Assembly: GCA_964654825.1 (NCBI GenBank)
Contig: CAZZKG010000067.1
Coordinates: 1 to 17,105, forward strand
From: CAZZKG01 sp964654825
GTDB lineage: Bacteria; Gemmatimonadota; CAZMKB01
Length of the DNA stretch: 17,105 nt
Direction of reading: 5' to 3'
Under the pieces are notes generated by a model. It worked only from the letters and a program-made list of their open reading frames with translations. It was not told the DNA's origin and searched no databases. The position numbers were made by a program, and so were the translations under genes. This document shows, piece after piece, positions 1 through 7,273 of this stretch (positions within the stretch are counted from its first letter, which is position 1; the number at the start of each line of letters is the position of its first letter).

Positions 1-231
1 AGCTTCTTCTTTCCAAAAAGGCCCATTGTCACTCCGTTCCCTTTTGTGCCCTAACTAGTATATATACCGTTTCCTGATAATAAAGCTTTATACATCACTC
101 TGCAACATAGACCGATCAACCCGTTGATATGTGTGTAGGACAACTCCAATCTTGGCAAGATGTTACGTCGTTTTCTAAAGGTCGGTCGAGCGAGTTATCC
201 GGTTTCCACATACCTCCGTTACCTGAAATAC
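1..231. other. AT-rich non-coding left edge
   Basis: I see no supportable gene here. The stretch is AT-rich, with an alternating TA run near 57-67 and a short inverted repeat (ATCAA/TTGAT around CCCG) near 113-127. It lies downstream of the integrase remnant on the minus strand and is probably its decayed flank. Confidence 0.5.
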
Positions 232-440
232 TCACAATTTGTCAATTGGACTCCGGACTCCTTTTCCCCCGCGATTCAGCACGTGGGTGTAAATCATGGT
301 AGTCCTGACATCTTTGTGGCCAAGGAGTTCCTGTACGGTTCTGATGTCATAGCCGTCATCAAGAATCTGTACAAGAACGTGAACGCCGCGAGTGAGATTT
401 ATCAGGTCCCTGCCGACGGTTCGACACGTTGCCCCATTTA
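232..440 (-). pseudogene. intI: C-terminal remnant of an integron-type tyrosine recombinase
   Basis: The minus-strand frame ending at the TGA at 232-234 encodes the typical end of an IntI-family site-specific recombinase: GYDIRTVQELLGHKDV, then TTMIYTHVLNRGGKGVRSP, then a terminal DKL. The LGH box and the Tyr nucleophile (IYTH) are intact. Just upstream, where the family has an ATCHTFRHSFATHLL-like box II with the catalytic HxxR, the frame reads ATCRTVGR followed by unrelated residues, so the His/Arg pair is lost. No N-terminal core or SAM-like domain precedes it, because the frame runs into the palindromes at 473-512. A full IntI is about 320 residues and only about 65 are recognisable. I infer a dead gene. 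A phage or XerC-type integrase is less likely because of the GVRSP-DKL ending. Confidence 0.72.
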
Positions 441-464
441 TCGCGCTCTCTCCCGACAACCGTA

Positions 465-512
465 CACTTAAAGGGGGGAATATCCCCCACATTTAAACGG
501 GGAATATTCCCC
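465..512. repeat. Two 24-bp tandem copies carrying GGGGAATAT-CCCC palindromes
   Basis: Two consecutive copies of a unit of about 24 bp are visible, each with TTAAA followed by a G-run, AATAT or AATATT, and a C-run. The first core is GGGGGGAATATCCCCC (473-488). The second, GGGGAATATTCCCC (499-512), is a perfect palindrome. The G-runs are offset by 24 bp. They sit next to the 5' side of the integrase remnant, where an integrase promoter or attI would be expected, so they could be operator sites, hairpins, or a relic of recombination. Function unknown. Confidence 0.6.
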
Positions 513-920
513 GAATAGTCGTCCCCAGCAATTTCCTCGCGCCACAGGCCCTTCGACTTATCCGGATTTATCCGGTTGCTCGATCATGGGCTAATGTCCA
601 GAGAGCCAATACGTTGAAAGGGATCATCCTCCAAACTCCGCTGTAGGCGAGGTTTACTGTAAAGAGAGCACGAATCGACCGGCATGGATCTTGCCTTTAT
701 GGGCGCCAGACCCCCCTGGCAGGACGTAATGGGACCCCTTTTTGAAATCCCCACAAGTACCTTTTCAGAAACGACCCCTCGTTCTAAAAGTTAACCTCTC
801 AAAAAGATCAAAGACTCGACCCTCTCAGCAGACGCAAACGGCACCCCTCTTGACAATCGGAAACGGCTGACCTCTTTCAGCAAAAGGGAAACTCGAACAT
901 GGTCGTACTTCACAATCATC
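513..920. other. Non-coding region before the operon
   Basis: No credible gene is visible in about 400 bases. It contains a short direct repeat TTATCCGG (about 557-577). From about 730 to 880 there is a loosely periodic series of ACCCCT/ACCTCT blocks followed by A/T runs, starting near 734, 774, 794, 819, 843 and 870. The promoter of the 921-13934 operon must lie here or further left, but I see only a TTGACA at 850-855 without a matching -10 element. Confidence 0.45.
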
Positions 921-1916
921 ATGGATAGACGAAGCGCTTTATTGAGACGGAGTGTTATCCCCATTGTACTCTATCTGAGCATGGCCGTCGGGTTGGTGGC
1001 GCAATCGGGGGAAATGACCCTGCGGTTCCAGCACGCCGTGTTCGGGCCCAGCCGGGGGGCCCTGTTCAGGAATCCTCAGGGAATCGCGTTCGACAGGACC
1101 CGAGGGGAGATCTACGTGGCGGATAGCGGGAATCACAGCATATCGGTCTTCGATCTGTCGGGTCGCCATGTCTTTTCCATTCCCTATCGAGTCACCGACC
1201 CGCGCAGCGGAAAGGTGGTGACGACCGAGCCGAGAGACATCGCCGTCGATCAAGACGGGACGATCTACGTCACCGATATCATTTCCGGCGTGATCCACGT
1301 TCGGGATATGCGCGGCGAATCGGTCGGAAAGATCGATCTCTCGAAAAAGATGGATTTAACTGAAGGGAAGATCATCCCCGAATACCTCCATATCGATTCC
1401 CTCGGCAATCTCTTCGCGACGACGACCGGCGACATTCATGAGGTCGTCGTTCTCGACAGGGACCGGGACATTATCCGGCGAATTGGGGGAGTGGGTGAGG
1501 GCTTTAGCTTCCTGACGGGTGTCTGGGTCGATGAGGACGGCAGGATCTACGTGACCGACGCGCACGAGGTCCCGTGTGTCCAGGTCTTCGATCGGAAGGG
1601 GACGTACCTCTTCGGATTCGGTGACAAGGATATCGGGGACGAGAACTTCTCCCATCCGCACGGTATCGCGACGACCGCGAACGGAGATATCTGGGTCGTT
1701 GATTCGATCCGCCAGGTGGTCAAACATTTTGATCACAATGGTCGATATATCGATATGCTGGGGGGGTTCGGCGTGAATGCCGGCGATCTCCTCTATCCGA
1801 ACGGGATCGCAGGCGACGGATCGGGGAAACTCTTCGTGCTGGAACGCGTCGGTTCCCGCTACCAGTATTTTCTGACCGGAACGGCTCCGGACGATCAGGA
1901 GGGCCAGATCCATTGA
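921..1916 (+). CDS. Exported six-bladed NHL-repeat beta-propeller protein
   Basis: The 331-residue product starts with a signal peptide: RR-rich n-region, hydrophobic core at about 11-25, probable cleavage after GLVA (27). Six NHL-type blades follow at about 50-88, 103-140, 152-190, 197-234, 243-281 and 290-318. Each has the pattern PxGIAxDxxGxIYVxD...V.VFDxxG (for example NPQGIAFD, GEIYVADSG, HPHGIATT, GDIWVVDS). There is no lipobox and no enzyme motif. The family makes ring-shaped scaffolds that usually bind protein or ligand, so I infer a periplasmic or surface partner protein. It is the first gene of the run and lies 132 bases before an OmcS-like cytochrome, a pairing repeated downstream. 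No clear ribosome binding site precedes the ATG, so the start is chosen because it gives the complete signal peptide. Confidence 0.85.
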   Translation: MDRRSALLRRSVIPIVLYLSMAVGLVAQSGEMTLRFQHAVFGPSRGALFRNPQGIAFDRTRGEIYVADSGNHSISVFDLSGRHVFSIPYRVTDPRSGKVVTTEPRDIAVDQDGTIYVTDIISGVIHVRDMRGESVGKIDLSKKMDLTEGKIIPEYLHIDSLGNLFATTTGDIHEVVVLDRDRDIIRRIGGVGEGFSFLTGVWVDEDGRIYVTDAHEVPCVQVFDRKGTYLFGFGDKDIGDENFSHPHGIATTANGDIWVVDSIRQVVKHFDHNGRYIDMLGGFGVNAGDLLYPNGIAGDGSGKLFVLERVGSRYQYFLTGTAPDDQEGQIH

Positions 1917-2032
1917 TCCGGGAGCGGAATCTAACCTGTCGAGTGAGGTATGGATATGCAAATATCGTCGACTGAAACATCCGGGAAAACAGATTGTCTT
2001 TATCAAGATACATTGAAAACAACGCTAAAAAG

Positions 2033-2044
2033 AAAGGAGGTGAT
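2033..2044 (+). promoter_or_regulatory. Near-perfect ribosome binding site of the first cytochrome
   Basis: AAAGGAGGTGAT is complementary to essentially the whole 16S anti-Shine-Dalgarno tail, and its GGAGG core ends 8 bases before the ATG at 2049. It fixes the start at 2049 rather than at an in-frame ATG at 1950. It is the strongest such site in the operon, which suggests this cytochrome is made in larger amounts than its neighbours. Confidence 0.85.
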
Positions 2045-2048
2045 ATTG

Positions 2049-3068
2049 ATGAAGAGATTAACCTCAGTGGTTCTTGCATCCGTGTTCGTCTTTGCCGGAT
2101 CTCTTTGCGCCGGCGACTACCACACAGGTGCGACCCTGAACTGCTCCGAGTGCCACGTCATGCACTATAGCCAGTCTCACGACTACAACGGTGGTTCTTT
2201 CACGGCCCTGGGACCGGATGGTCCGTACGAATATCTGCTCAGGAATGCAGTGAACGACCTGTGCTTGACATGTCATAACGGCAACATCTCGCCACCGGAC
2301 GTGCTGGCTTCTCAGACGGGAAGTGTCGTCCGGCAGGCGGGAGCACTAAACCGGGATGACGTTGCGCCGTATCACGATGAGTACGGCCATACGCTCGGAG
2401 CGACGGATGATCCGCCCGGAAACGACGGATCATGGTCGCCTGACGCGACGGAGGGCTTGATCTGTGTTGACTGTCACCAGCCGCACGGTTACGGAGGTCC
2501 CACGGACAATCCGTACCGCAACCTGAGCCCGTCCTCCGGAGGTGGATTCCACGCTTCCGTGACCTACTCGGTCGCGACGAACGATTCGTCGGCGGATGTA
2601 TATGAGATCAGCGCCGCCGGATACAGCGTCGATAACGTCTGGTTCAACGAACCGGACCAGACCAACTCCGGATACGCGACGTGGTGCAAGTCGTGTCACA
2701 CGGACTTCCATGGCGCCAAGGGCGGTCCCGAGGTCGGTGGGGCGACCGGTGAAGAGTGGGTCCGACACCCGCAGGCCGATGCCGACATTGGCATACTCGG
2801 TGGCGGTCATTCCAGTGCGGGCGTCTTCGCTGGAGACAGCACGAAGACGAACTGGGTCAAGGTCATGACGGCGACAGAAAACTGGGAGCCGTCCGATCCG
2901 GCCAACGTCACGGACCATACACCATCCTGCTTTACCTGTCACAAGGCGCATGGTAACCAGAACGCCTTCGGTTTGGTTTTTATGGAACCGACGGGAACGG
3001 TTACAGAGGAAGGCACCGCATCGGGTCAGTATGTCGATCTGTGCAAGCAATGCCACGTGCAAGGCTGA
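2049..3068 (+). CDS. OmcS-like hexaheme c-type cytochrome, candidate nanowire subunit
   Basis: The 339-residue precursor has a signal peptide (MKRLTS..., cleavage near SLCA, 21) and six CXXCH motifs at 32-36, 72-76, 139-143, 213-217, 294-298 and 332-336. The order and surroundings match Geobacter OmcS as I know it: CSECHVMH; CLTCH; a GHTLG histidine; CVDCHQPHG; WCKSCHTDFHG; VRHP; CFTCHKAHG; and a last CKQCH close to the C-terminus. The extra His residues after the motifs (VMH, QPH, DFH, RHP, KAH) are the expected distal ligands for six bis-His hemes. OmcS polymerises into extracellular filaments with continuous heme stacking, so I infer an exported, filament-forming electron carrier. It follows an NHL gene, has the strongest ribosome binding site here, and is followed by a stem-loop. 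A closely related paralogue lies on the minus strand at 15353-16501. Confidence 0.88.
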   Translation: MKRLTSVVLASVFVFAGSLCAGDYHTGATLNCSECHVMHYSQSHDYNGGSFTALGPDGPYEYLLRNAVNDLCLTCHNGNISPPDVLASQTGSVVRQAGALNRDDVAPYHDEYGHTLGATDDPPGNDGSWSPDATEGLICVDCHQPHGYGGPTDNPYRNLSPSSGGGFHASVTYSVATNDSSADVYEISAAGYSVDNVWFNEPDQTNSGYATWCKSCHTDFHGAKGGPEVGGATGEEWVRHPQADADIGILGGGHSSAGVFAGDSTKTNWVKVMTATENWEPSDPANVTDHTPSCFTCHKAHGNQNAFGLVFMEPTGTVTEEGTASGQYVDLCKQCHVQG

Positions 3069-3086
3069 TCGTTGGTGTAACGTTTG

Positions 3087-3120
3087 GAGGGGGCATCGTA
3101 TTTTCAAGCGATGCCCTCTC
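3087..3120 (+). other. Stem-loop after the first cytochrome gene
   Basis: GAGGGGGCATCG (3087-3098) and CGATGCCCTCTC (3109-3120) form a 12-bp stem with one mismatch around a 10-base loop. No T-run follows, so a simple intrinsic terminator is unlikely. A 3'-end stabiliser, processing site or partial attenuator is more plausible. It would allow more mRNA for the upstream cytochrome than for the genes after it. Confidence 0.6.
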
Positions 3121-3138
3121 ATCCTTGTGGACTTCGCG

Positions 3139-3152
3139 GAGCGGGTCCGCTC
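3139..3152 (+). other. Short GC-rich hairpin GAGCGG-GT-CCGCTC
   Basis: This small inverted repeat lies 19 bases after the larger stem-loop, in the same gap between the cytochrome and the next NHL gene. No T-run follows. It may extend the same mRNA 3'-end structure. Confidence 0.35.
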
Positions 3153-3189
3153 GTAAGACAGCCAGCAGAATACAGAAAAAGTATCGAAC

Positions 3190-4140
3190 ATGCTAATGTC
3201 GGCATTATACCGAATTCAAGTCCTGGCGATGATGCTGCCGGCTCTAATCCTTTTTCTGGCGCCGGGTTCTCATGCCTGGGTCGGGGAGGTGAGCCTCGTG
3301 GAAGAGATGGTGATCGAGAGGGGGCCCGAGGGACGATCTTTCCAGCGGCTGACGAGCGTCGCGTACGACCGGTCGAGGAACGAAATCGTGATCGTCGACT
3401 CGGGTGCCGATAGGGTTTATGCCCTGGATCGCCGTGGAGAGTTCACCAACATCCTGGGAAGAGGAGGGGAACTCCGGGAACCCGTCGGCGTAGCCGTCGA
3501 CGGAAAGGGAGCGATCTATATCTCCGAACGAAATGCCCCGAAGATCAAGATCTTCGAGCGTGAACCGGGGCGAGTGGCGGGGACATTTACCGAGTTGGTC
3601 CTTCCGGTCGATGCCGACGAGGCGGTCTCACCCGGCAAGGTCACCATCGGTTCCGCGGGGACGATCTTTGTGGTCGAAGAGAAAAATGGCTGGATATTCG
3701 TGTTCGACTCCGAACGAAATTTCCTGTATCGAATGGGCCGCAAGGGCAAGGATGGAAAGGCGTTTCATTCTCTCATTGACCTCGCCTGTGATTCCAGGGG
3801 AATTGTGTACTCGGCGAGTCGAGGGTTGGATCCCCTGAACGAGTTCGACAAGAGGGGACAATTCGTCCAATCGGTGAGCGACCCGCGGGCCGACATGGAG
3901 GAGGTCATCCATCCCGTCGGGATCGCGGCAGACAGTCGAAACCACCTATGGGTTCTCGACGGAACGAGGGAAAGCATATCAATTTACGGACCGGCGAGTG
4001 AACATGTCCAGACCATCGAGGAGGGAGATATCCCCGGCGGTCTGTTCCTCCCGGTCGATATCGATTTCGATGGATTCGACAACCTCCTGGTCCTGGAGCA
4101 GGGGGCCGGTCGACTCCGGGTATTCTCCCAACACTATTGA
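3190..4140 (+). CDS. Exported NHL-repeat beta-propeller protein (second copy)
   Basis: The product is 316 residues with a signal peptide (hydrophobic about 10-25, cleavage near GSHA, 29). Six blades are seen at about 51-90, 96-128, 147-183, 191-229, 238-276 and 285-313, with motifs such as LTSVAYD, EIVIVDSGADRVYALD, EPVGVAVDGKGAIYIS, HPVGIAADSRNHLWVLD and LPVDIDFD. It has no lipobox or catalytic motif. It is followed after 13 bases by a third NHL gene, so the two are probably co-translated and may act together. Sequence identity with the other two NHL proteins looks modest, which indicates old duplications. The start is uncertain: ATGs at 3190 and 3196 both keep the signal peptide and neither has a strong ribosome binding site. 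Confidence 0.85.
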   Translation: MLMSALYRIQVLAMMLPALILFLAPGSHAWVGEVSLVEEMVIERGPEGRSFQRLTSVAYDRSRNEIVIVDSGADRVYALDRRGEFTNILGRGGELREPVGVAVDGKGAIYISERNAPKIKIFEREPGRVAGTFTELVLPVDADEAVSPGKVTIGSAGTIFVVEEKNGWIFVFDSERNFLYRMGRKGKDGKAFHSLIDLACDSRGIVYSASRGLDPLNEFDKRGQFVQSVSDPRADMEEVIHPVGIAADSRNHLWVLDGTRESISIYGPASEHVQTIEEGDIPGGLFLPVDIDFDGFDNLLVLEQGAGRLRVFSQHY

Positions 4141-4153
4141 GAGCAATTGAATT

Positions 4154-5122
4154 ATGGGGGTTATGCAGATCGGACATGCCGGAGGACCGCTCGTCAGGGC
4201 AATTCTACTGGTCGGTACGTTTTTCGTCGGGTCGGGTACGGCAAGAGGTGAAGCCTTGTCGATCAAACACCTTTTCACCGTACGGGAGGCCGCCCGGGAT
4301 GAAGGCCTGGAGAGGCCTGCCTCGATCGCCGTGGATACGCTGAGGGGGGAAGTCTACGTCTCGGATCGCATGAGAAAAGAGATCCTCATTTACGATGAGG
4401 AGGGCCGGTTTCTCCAGAAGATCGGCGGGCAATCCGGAATCCAGATACCCTCATGTCTCGCGGTTACTCCTTCGGGGACGCTGGTCGTCGGCGAAAAAAC
4501 TTTCCCGGTTCTCGCGTTCCTGGAGATGGGCGGAAACCGGCCCGCGAAGATCGATTTGAAGCTGGACGGCTCGACCGATATTCTCTCCGGGGGGATATCG
4601 GTAAGATCGGATGACGAGATCTTCCTCGTCGAGCGTTTCGGCACCCGGGTCATCCGGGTCAACCGGAAAACGGGGAGTGTCGAGCGATTCTTCCCGGTCG
4701 CCGCCGGGACCGCGCCGAAGGGGATCGAATTTCAGGATGTGATCGCGACGCCCGATCGTGGGGTCATCGGCCTGTCATCGAAAGGTCGGGCGGTCTACAT
4801 CCTCGACGAGAGGGGGGAGATAGTGAAACGCTTTGGAGAGCACGGTTCCAGGGCGGAGAACGTTTCATTCCCCACGGCCGCTGCGCTCGGACCGAAGGGT
4901 GCCATCTGGATCGTTGATTCGTTTCAACACTCGATCAAGGTCTTTCGTCAGGATGGATCCTTTTGCGGGGAGTTCGGCGAAATGGGAACGGACGATGGAA
5001 AATTCTTTTTTCCGATCGATATCGCCTTCGGCAAGGGAAGCAGGTTTTTCGTGCTGGAGAAGGGGGTTCCCCGGTTCCAGGCCTTTCAACTCTTACACCC
5101 GGTTGGGAACGGAAGTAGATGA
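4154..5122 (+). CDS. Exported NHL-repeat beta-propeller protein (third copy)
   Basis: The product is 322 residues with an N-terminal signal peptide (hydrophobic about 13-27, cleavage near GTARGEA). Six blade-like repeats follow, beginning near RPASIAVD, IPSCLAVT, LSGGISVR, FQDVIATP, FPTAAALG and FPIDIAFG. Most include the xxYVSD or xxIWIVD strand and a closing F/Y-D-x-x-G turn. The stop codon overlaps the start of the next cytochrome (ATGA at 5119-5122), so translation of the two is likely coupled and the products probably act on each other. I infer a partner or assembly role for the OmcS-like fusion cytochrome. ATGs at 4154 and 4163 are alternative starts; a G-run precedes the second closely. 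Confidence 0.85.
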   Translation: MGVMQIGHAGGPLVRAILLVGTFFVGSGTARGEALSIKHLFTVREAARDEGLERPASIAVDTLRGEVYVSDRMRKEILIYDEEGRFLQKIGGQSGIQIPSCLAVTPSGTLVVGEKTFPVLAFLEMGGNRPAKIDLKLDGSTDILSGGISVRSDDEIFLVERFGTRVIRVNRKTGSVERFFPVAAGTAPKGIEFQDVIATPDRGVIGLSSKGRAVYILDERGEIVKRFGEHGSRAENVSFPTAAALGPKGAIWIVDSFQHSIKVFRQDGSFCGEFGEMGTDDGKFFFPIDIAFGKGSRFFVLEKGVPRFQAFQLLHPVGNGSR

Positions 5123-7272
5123 TGACGATCGTTGATATCAGGGAGACGTCCTTGTGGAGGATCTGGATCCGATGCACAACACGGACGCTATTGTGCCTGT
5201 TTATGATGGTCATATCTCATCAAGATTCAATGGCAGAAACGGAACCCGGTCACGCTCAACTCCTCTGCTCGGACTGTCATACCATGCATTATTCCGTGCG
5301 CGGGACGGCTCCCCCCGGCGCCGTGCCGGGCGGTCCGTTCGTCGAACTTCTCCTGACCCAGACGACCAACCAGCTCTGCTTGAGCTGTCACGATGGAAGC
5401 GATCCGGACGCACCGGACGTCGAGGACGCCGTGGGATACAAGCCCGCCGGCGGTTATTTCTCTCCCGGCGGTATCGTGGTCGAGGGAAACCGGCATTCGC
5501 TCGGATCGAGCGATGAGCCTCCGGGTTATACGGGTGGGACCTGGTCAGAGGTCCTGACATGCACGTCCTGCCACGAACCCCACGAAAACGAGGATTACCG
5601 GAATCTCGTCGAAAATCCGGGTGGGGGTAAGACCGTCCGGGTGACCTCGATGTCGGGGACGGTCTACGATGGAATCGCCGCGATTCAGGAGATCGTGGTC
5701 GAGCCGGTTTCTTCCCAATATTCGGAGGACAATATCCGTTATCGCCGGTCGGAGGCGGGAGATGACCAGTATGGACTTTCGGAGTGGTGTGGAGGATGTC
5801 ACGGCGACTTTCACGGGTCCGGGGGTAGTCCGAACATGGGTGGCGGTCCGGGTGGAGATGTTGGAACAGGCCACGAGTGGCTCCGCCATCCCACCCGGGA
5901 CGTCACGATGTCAGAGGCGTCGTCGAACGATCGCCTGGGGACCGACAACTGGTTCCAGCAGCTGGCTTCACGCGTACCGGTCGTCTCGCCGTCGGATATC
6001 CCCGGGTCGGAGAACAACAGCGACAACGAGGTCTTCTGCGGCGCGTGCCATAAGGCGCATGGTTCGAGTCATCCTGATATGTTGATTTTCGATCGGGATG
6101 GGACATCAGGAACGGGAGACGGTACTCGGATGGTAGAGACCTGCACCGAATGTCACATCGGGTCCAATTATCTCTCCAGTCCCCACGGGGATGACGAGGG
6201 AGGGGTCGAGCGCGTGATAACCGATCCGGTTACCGTCGGCGAATGCTCGCAGTGCCACTATATGCATGCCAGCTCGAACGGGGAACCGACGGGAGGTCCC
6301 AACGTGTTCAATCTCTATGCAGACAACCGGAACGGGCTCTGTTTCGACCCGACCAGCCGGAGCGGATGTCATCAGGATGCCCCCTTCGGTTACCCCGCGC
6401 AGGAGACCGATCGCATACCCGAGGGATCATCGCATGCCGGTTATTTTGAGTACGGCAGCGGCGGTGTCAAAATCGGCGGTGTCAACAACCGGAAGCGGTG
6501 GCCGGGAATGGTTGCCTACACCGACCAGAGAATGTTTGGAAATGGGAACTATTATTCACCCCACCGGAATGATCCCGACATGCCGGTTCGGGATCCGGAC
6601 GGAAATGGACTCTGTGTCAACTGTCACAGCCCGCACGGGACGGACAATCCGTTCGATATGTTGAAAGGGACTTACCGGGAGATCGGTGGGGCCGGAGAGG
6701 TGGGACCGCCGGTAAATTACGAATTGTGTTTTCAGTGCCATGAGCCGGATGGGCCGGTCGGGATGGATGAAGACAACCGCAGAATCGCGGATTTCTATGA
6801 CAACCGGGTCAATAACGACGAATCTGCGGGTCACCAGATCCGCCTCTCTGATGACGTCGCCCTGTCATGGCCGGGCCATATCCAGAAAGGGGATAAACTC
6901 CCCTGCTATGACTGTCATAATCCACACGGGTCGGCGGGAAACGACGGCGTCCAGCCGAACGGTTTCCTGATCAGCGATCAACGACCCGATTGGAACAACC
7001 TGACCGATACGTTGAACGACCCGGAACAGACCCGGCGCTTCTGCCTCGGTTGTCATATTCCTTCGGATGGGATGCCGGGATCCAGATCCGTCGAAGGGAT
7101 CGTCATGAACACGATCCCGGACGAAGGACCGGAACATCGGTCGAGTGGTTCGTTATCCTGCTATGAATGCCATGGCAGGGATTATTCGTCACCGACCGGG
7201 TACAACGTGCACCATCCCTCGGAAGGCGAAGGAAAAGTCATGCGGAGGGGGATTAACCAGAAAGTATGGTAA
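5119..7272 (+). CDS. Large multiheme cytochrome: OmcS-like N-terminal half plus extra heme domain
   Basis: The precursor is 717 residues with an N-terminal signal segment (about 10-39). Canonical CXXCH motifs lie at 50, 87, 148, 224, 307, 342, 376, 499, 537, 596, 642 and 681 (12 hemes). One CX8CH occurs at 408-418, in a context (LCF...CH) that looks like a heme motif with an insertion. Residues 1-350 repeat the OmcS order: CSDCHTMH, CLSCH, RHSLG, CTSCHEPH, WCGGCHGDFHG, LRHP, CGACHKAHG, CTECH. The remaining half has CSQCHYMH, CVNCHSPHG, CYDCHNPHG and others, of the doubled-CXXCH type. I infer an exported electron carrier linking an OmcS-like filament unit to another cytochrome module. It could cap, anchor or branch a wire. 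It overlaps the preceding NHL gene and is followed directly by the beta-barrel gene. Confidence 0.85.
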   Translation: MMTIVDIRETSLWRIWIRCTTRTLLCLFMMVISHQDSMAETEPGHAQLLCSDCHTMHYSVRGTAPPGAVPGGPFVELLLTQTTNQLCLSCHDGSDPDAPDVEDAVGYKPAGGYFSPGGIVVEGNRHSLGSSDEPPGYTGGTWSEVLTCTSCHEPHENEDYRNLVENPGGGKTVRVTSMSGTVYDGIAAIQEIVVEPVSSQYSEDNIRYRRSEAGDDQYGLSEWCGGCHGDFHGSGGSPNMGGGPGGDVGTGHEWLRHPTRDVTMSEASSNDRLGTDNWFQQLASRVPVVSPSDIPGSENNSDNEVFCGACHKAHGSSHPDMLIFDRDGTSGTGDGTRMVETCTECHIGSNYLSSPHGDDEGGVERVITDPVTVGECSQCHYMHASSNGEPTGGPNVFNLYADNRNGLCFDPTSRSGCHQDAPFGYPAQETDRIPEGSSHAGYFEYGSGGVKIGGVNNRKRWPGMVAYTDQRMFGNGNYYSPHRNDPDMPVRDPDGNGLCVNCHSPHGTDNPFDMLKGTYREIGGAGEVGPPVNYELCFQCHEPDGPVGMDEDNRRIADFYDNRVNNDESAGHQIRLSDDVALSWPGHIQKGDKLPCYDCHNPHGSAGNDGVQPNGFLISDQRPDWNNLTDTLNDPEQTRRFCLGCHIPSDGMPGSRSVEGIVMNTIPDEGPEHRSSGSLSCYECHGRDYSSPTGYNVHHPSEGEGKVMRRGINQKVW

Positions 7273-7273
7273 C

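Noticed and set aside
850..880. TTGACA at 850-855 as the -35 box of the operon promoter
   Set aside because: No sequence resembling a -10 hexamer lies 16-18 bases downstream (CTCTTT, TCTTTC and CTTTCA), so a standard promoter is not supported.
513..920. A second attC or an attI site on the left side
   Set aside because: No RYYYAAC/GTTRRRY pair with inverted arms could be found; GTTAACC and GTTGAAA fail the core consensus.
1356..2006. Long minus-strand open frame of 216 codons opposite the first NHL gene
   Set aside because: It mirrors the codons of the NHL gene, has no recognisable domain, and similar mirror frames lie opposite all GC-rich genes here.
2049..3068. Lipobox in the first cytochrome (AGSLC in the signal peptide)
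   Set aside because: The residues before the Cys (G-S-L) do not fit the lipobox, and a normal signal-peptidase I site (SLCA then G) is better.
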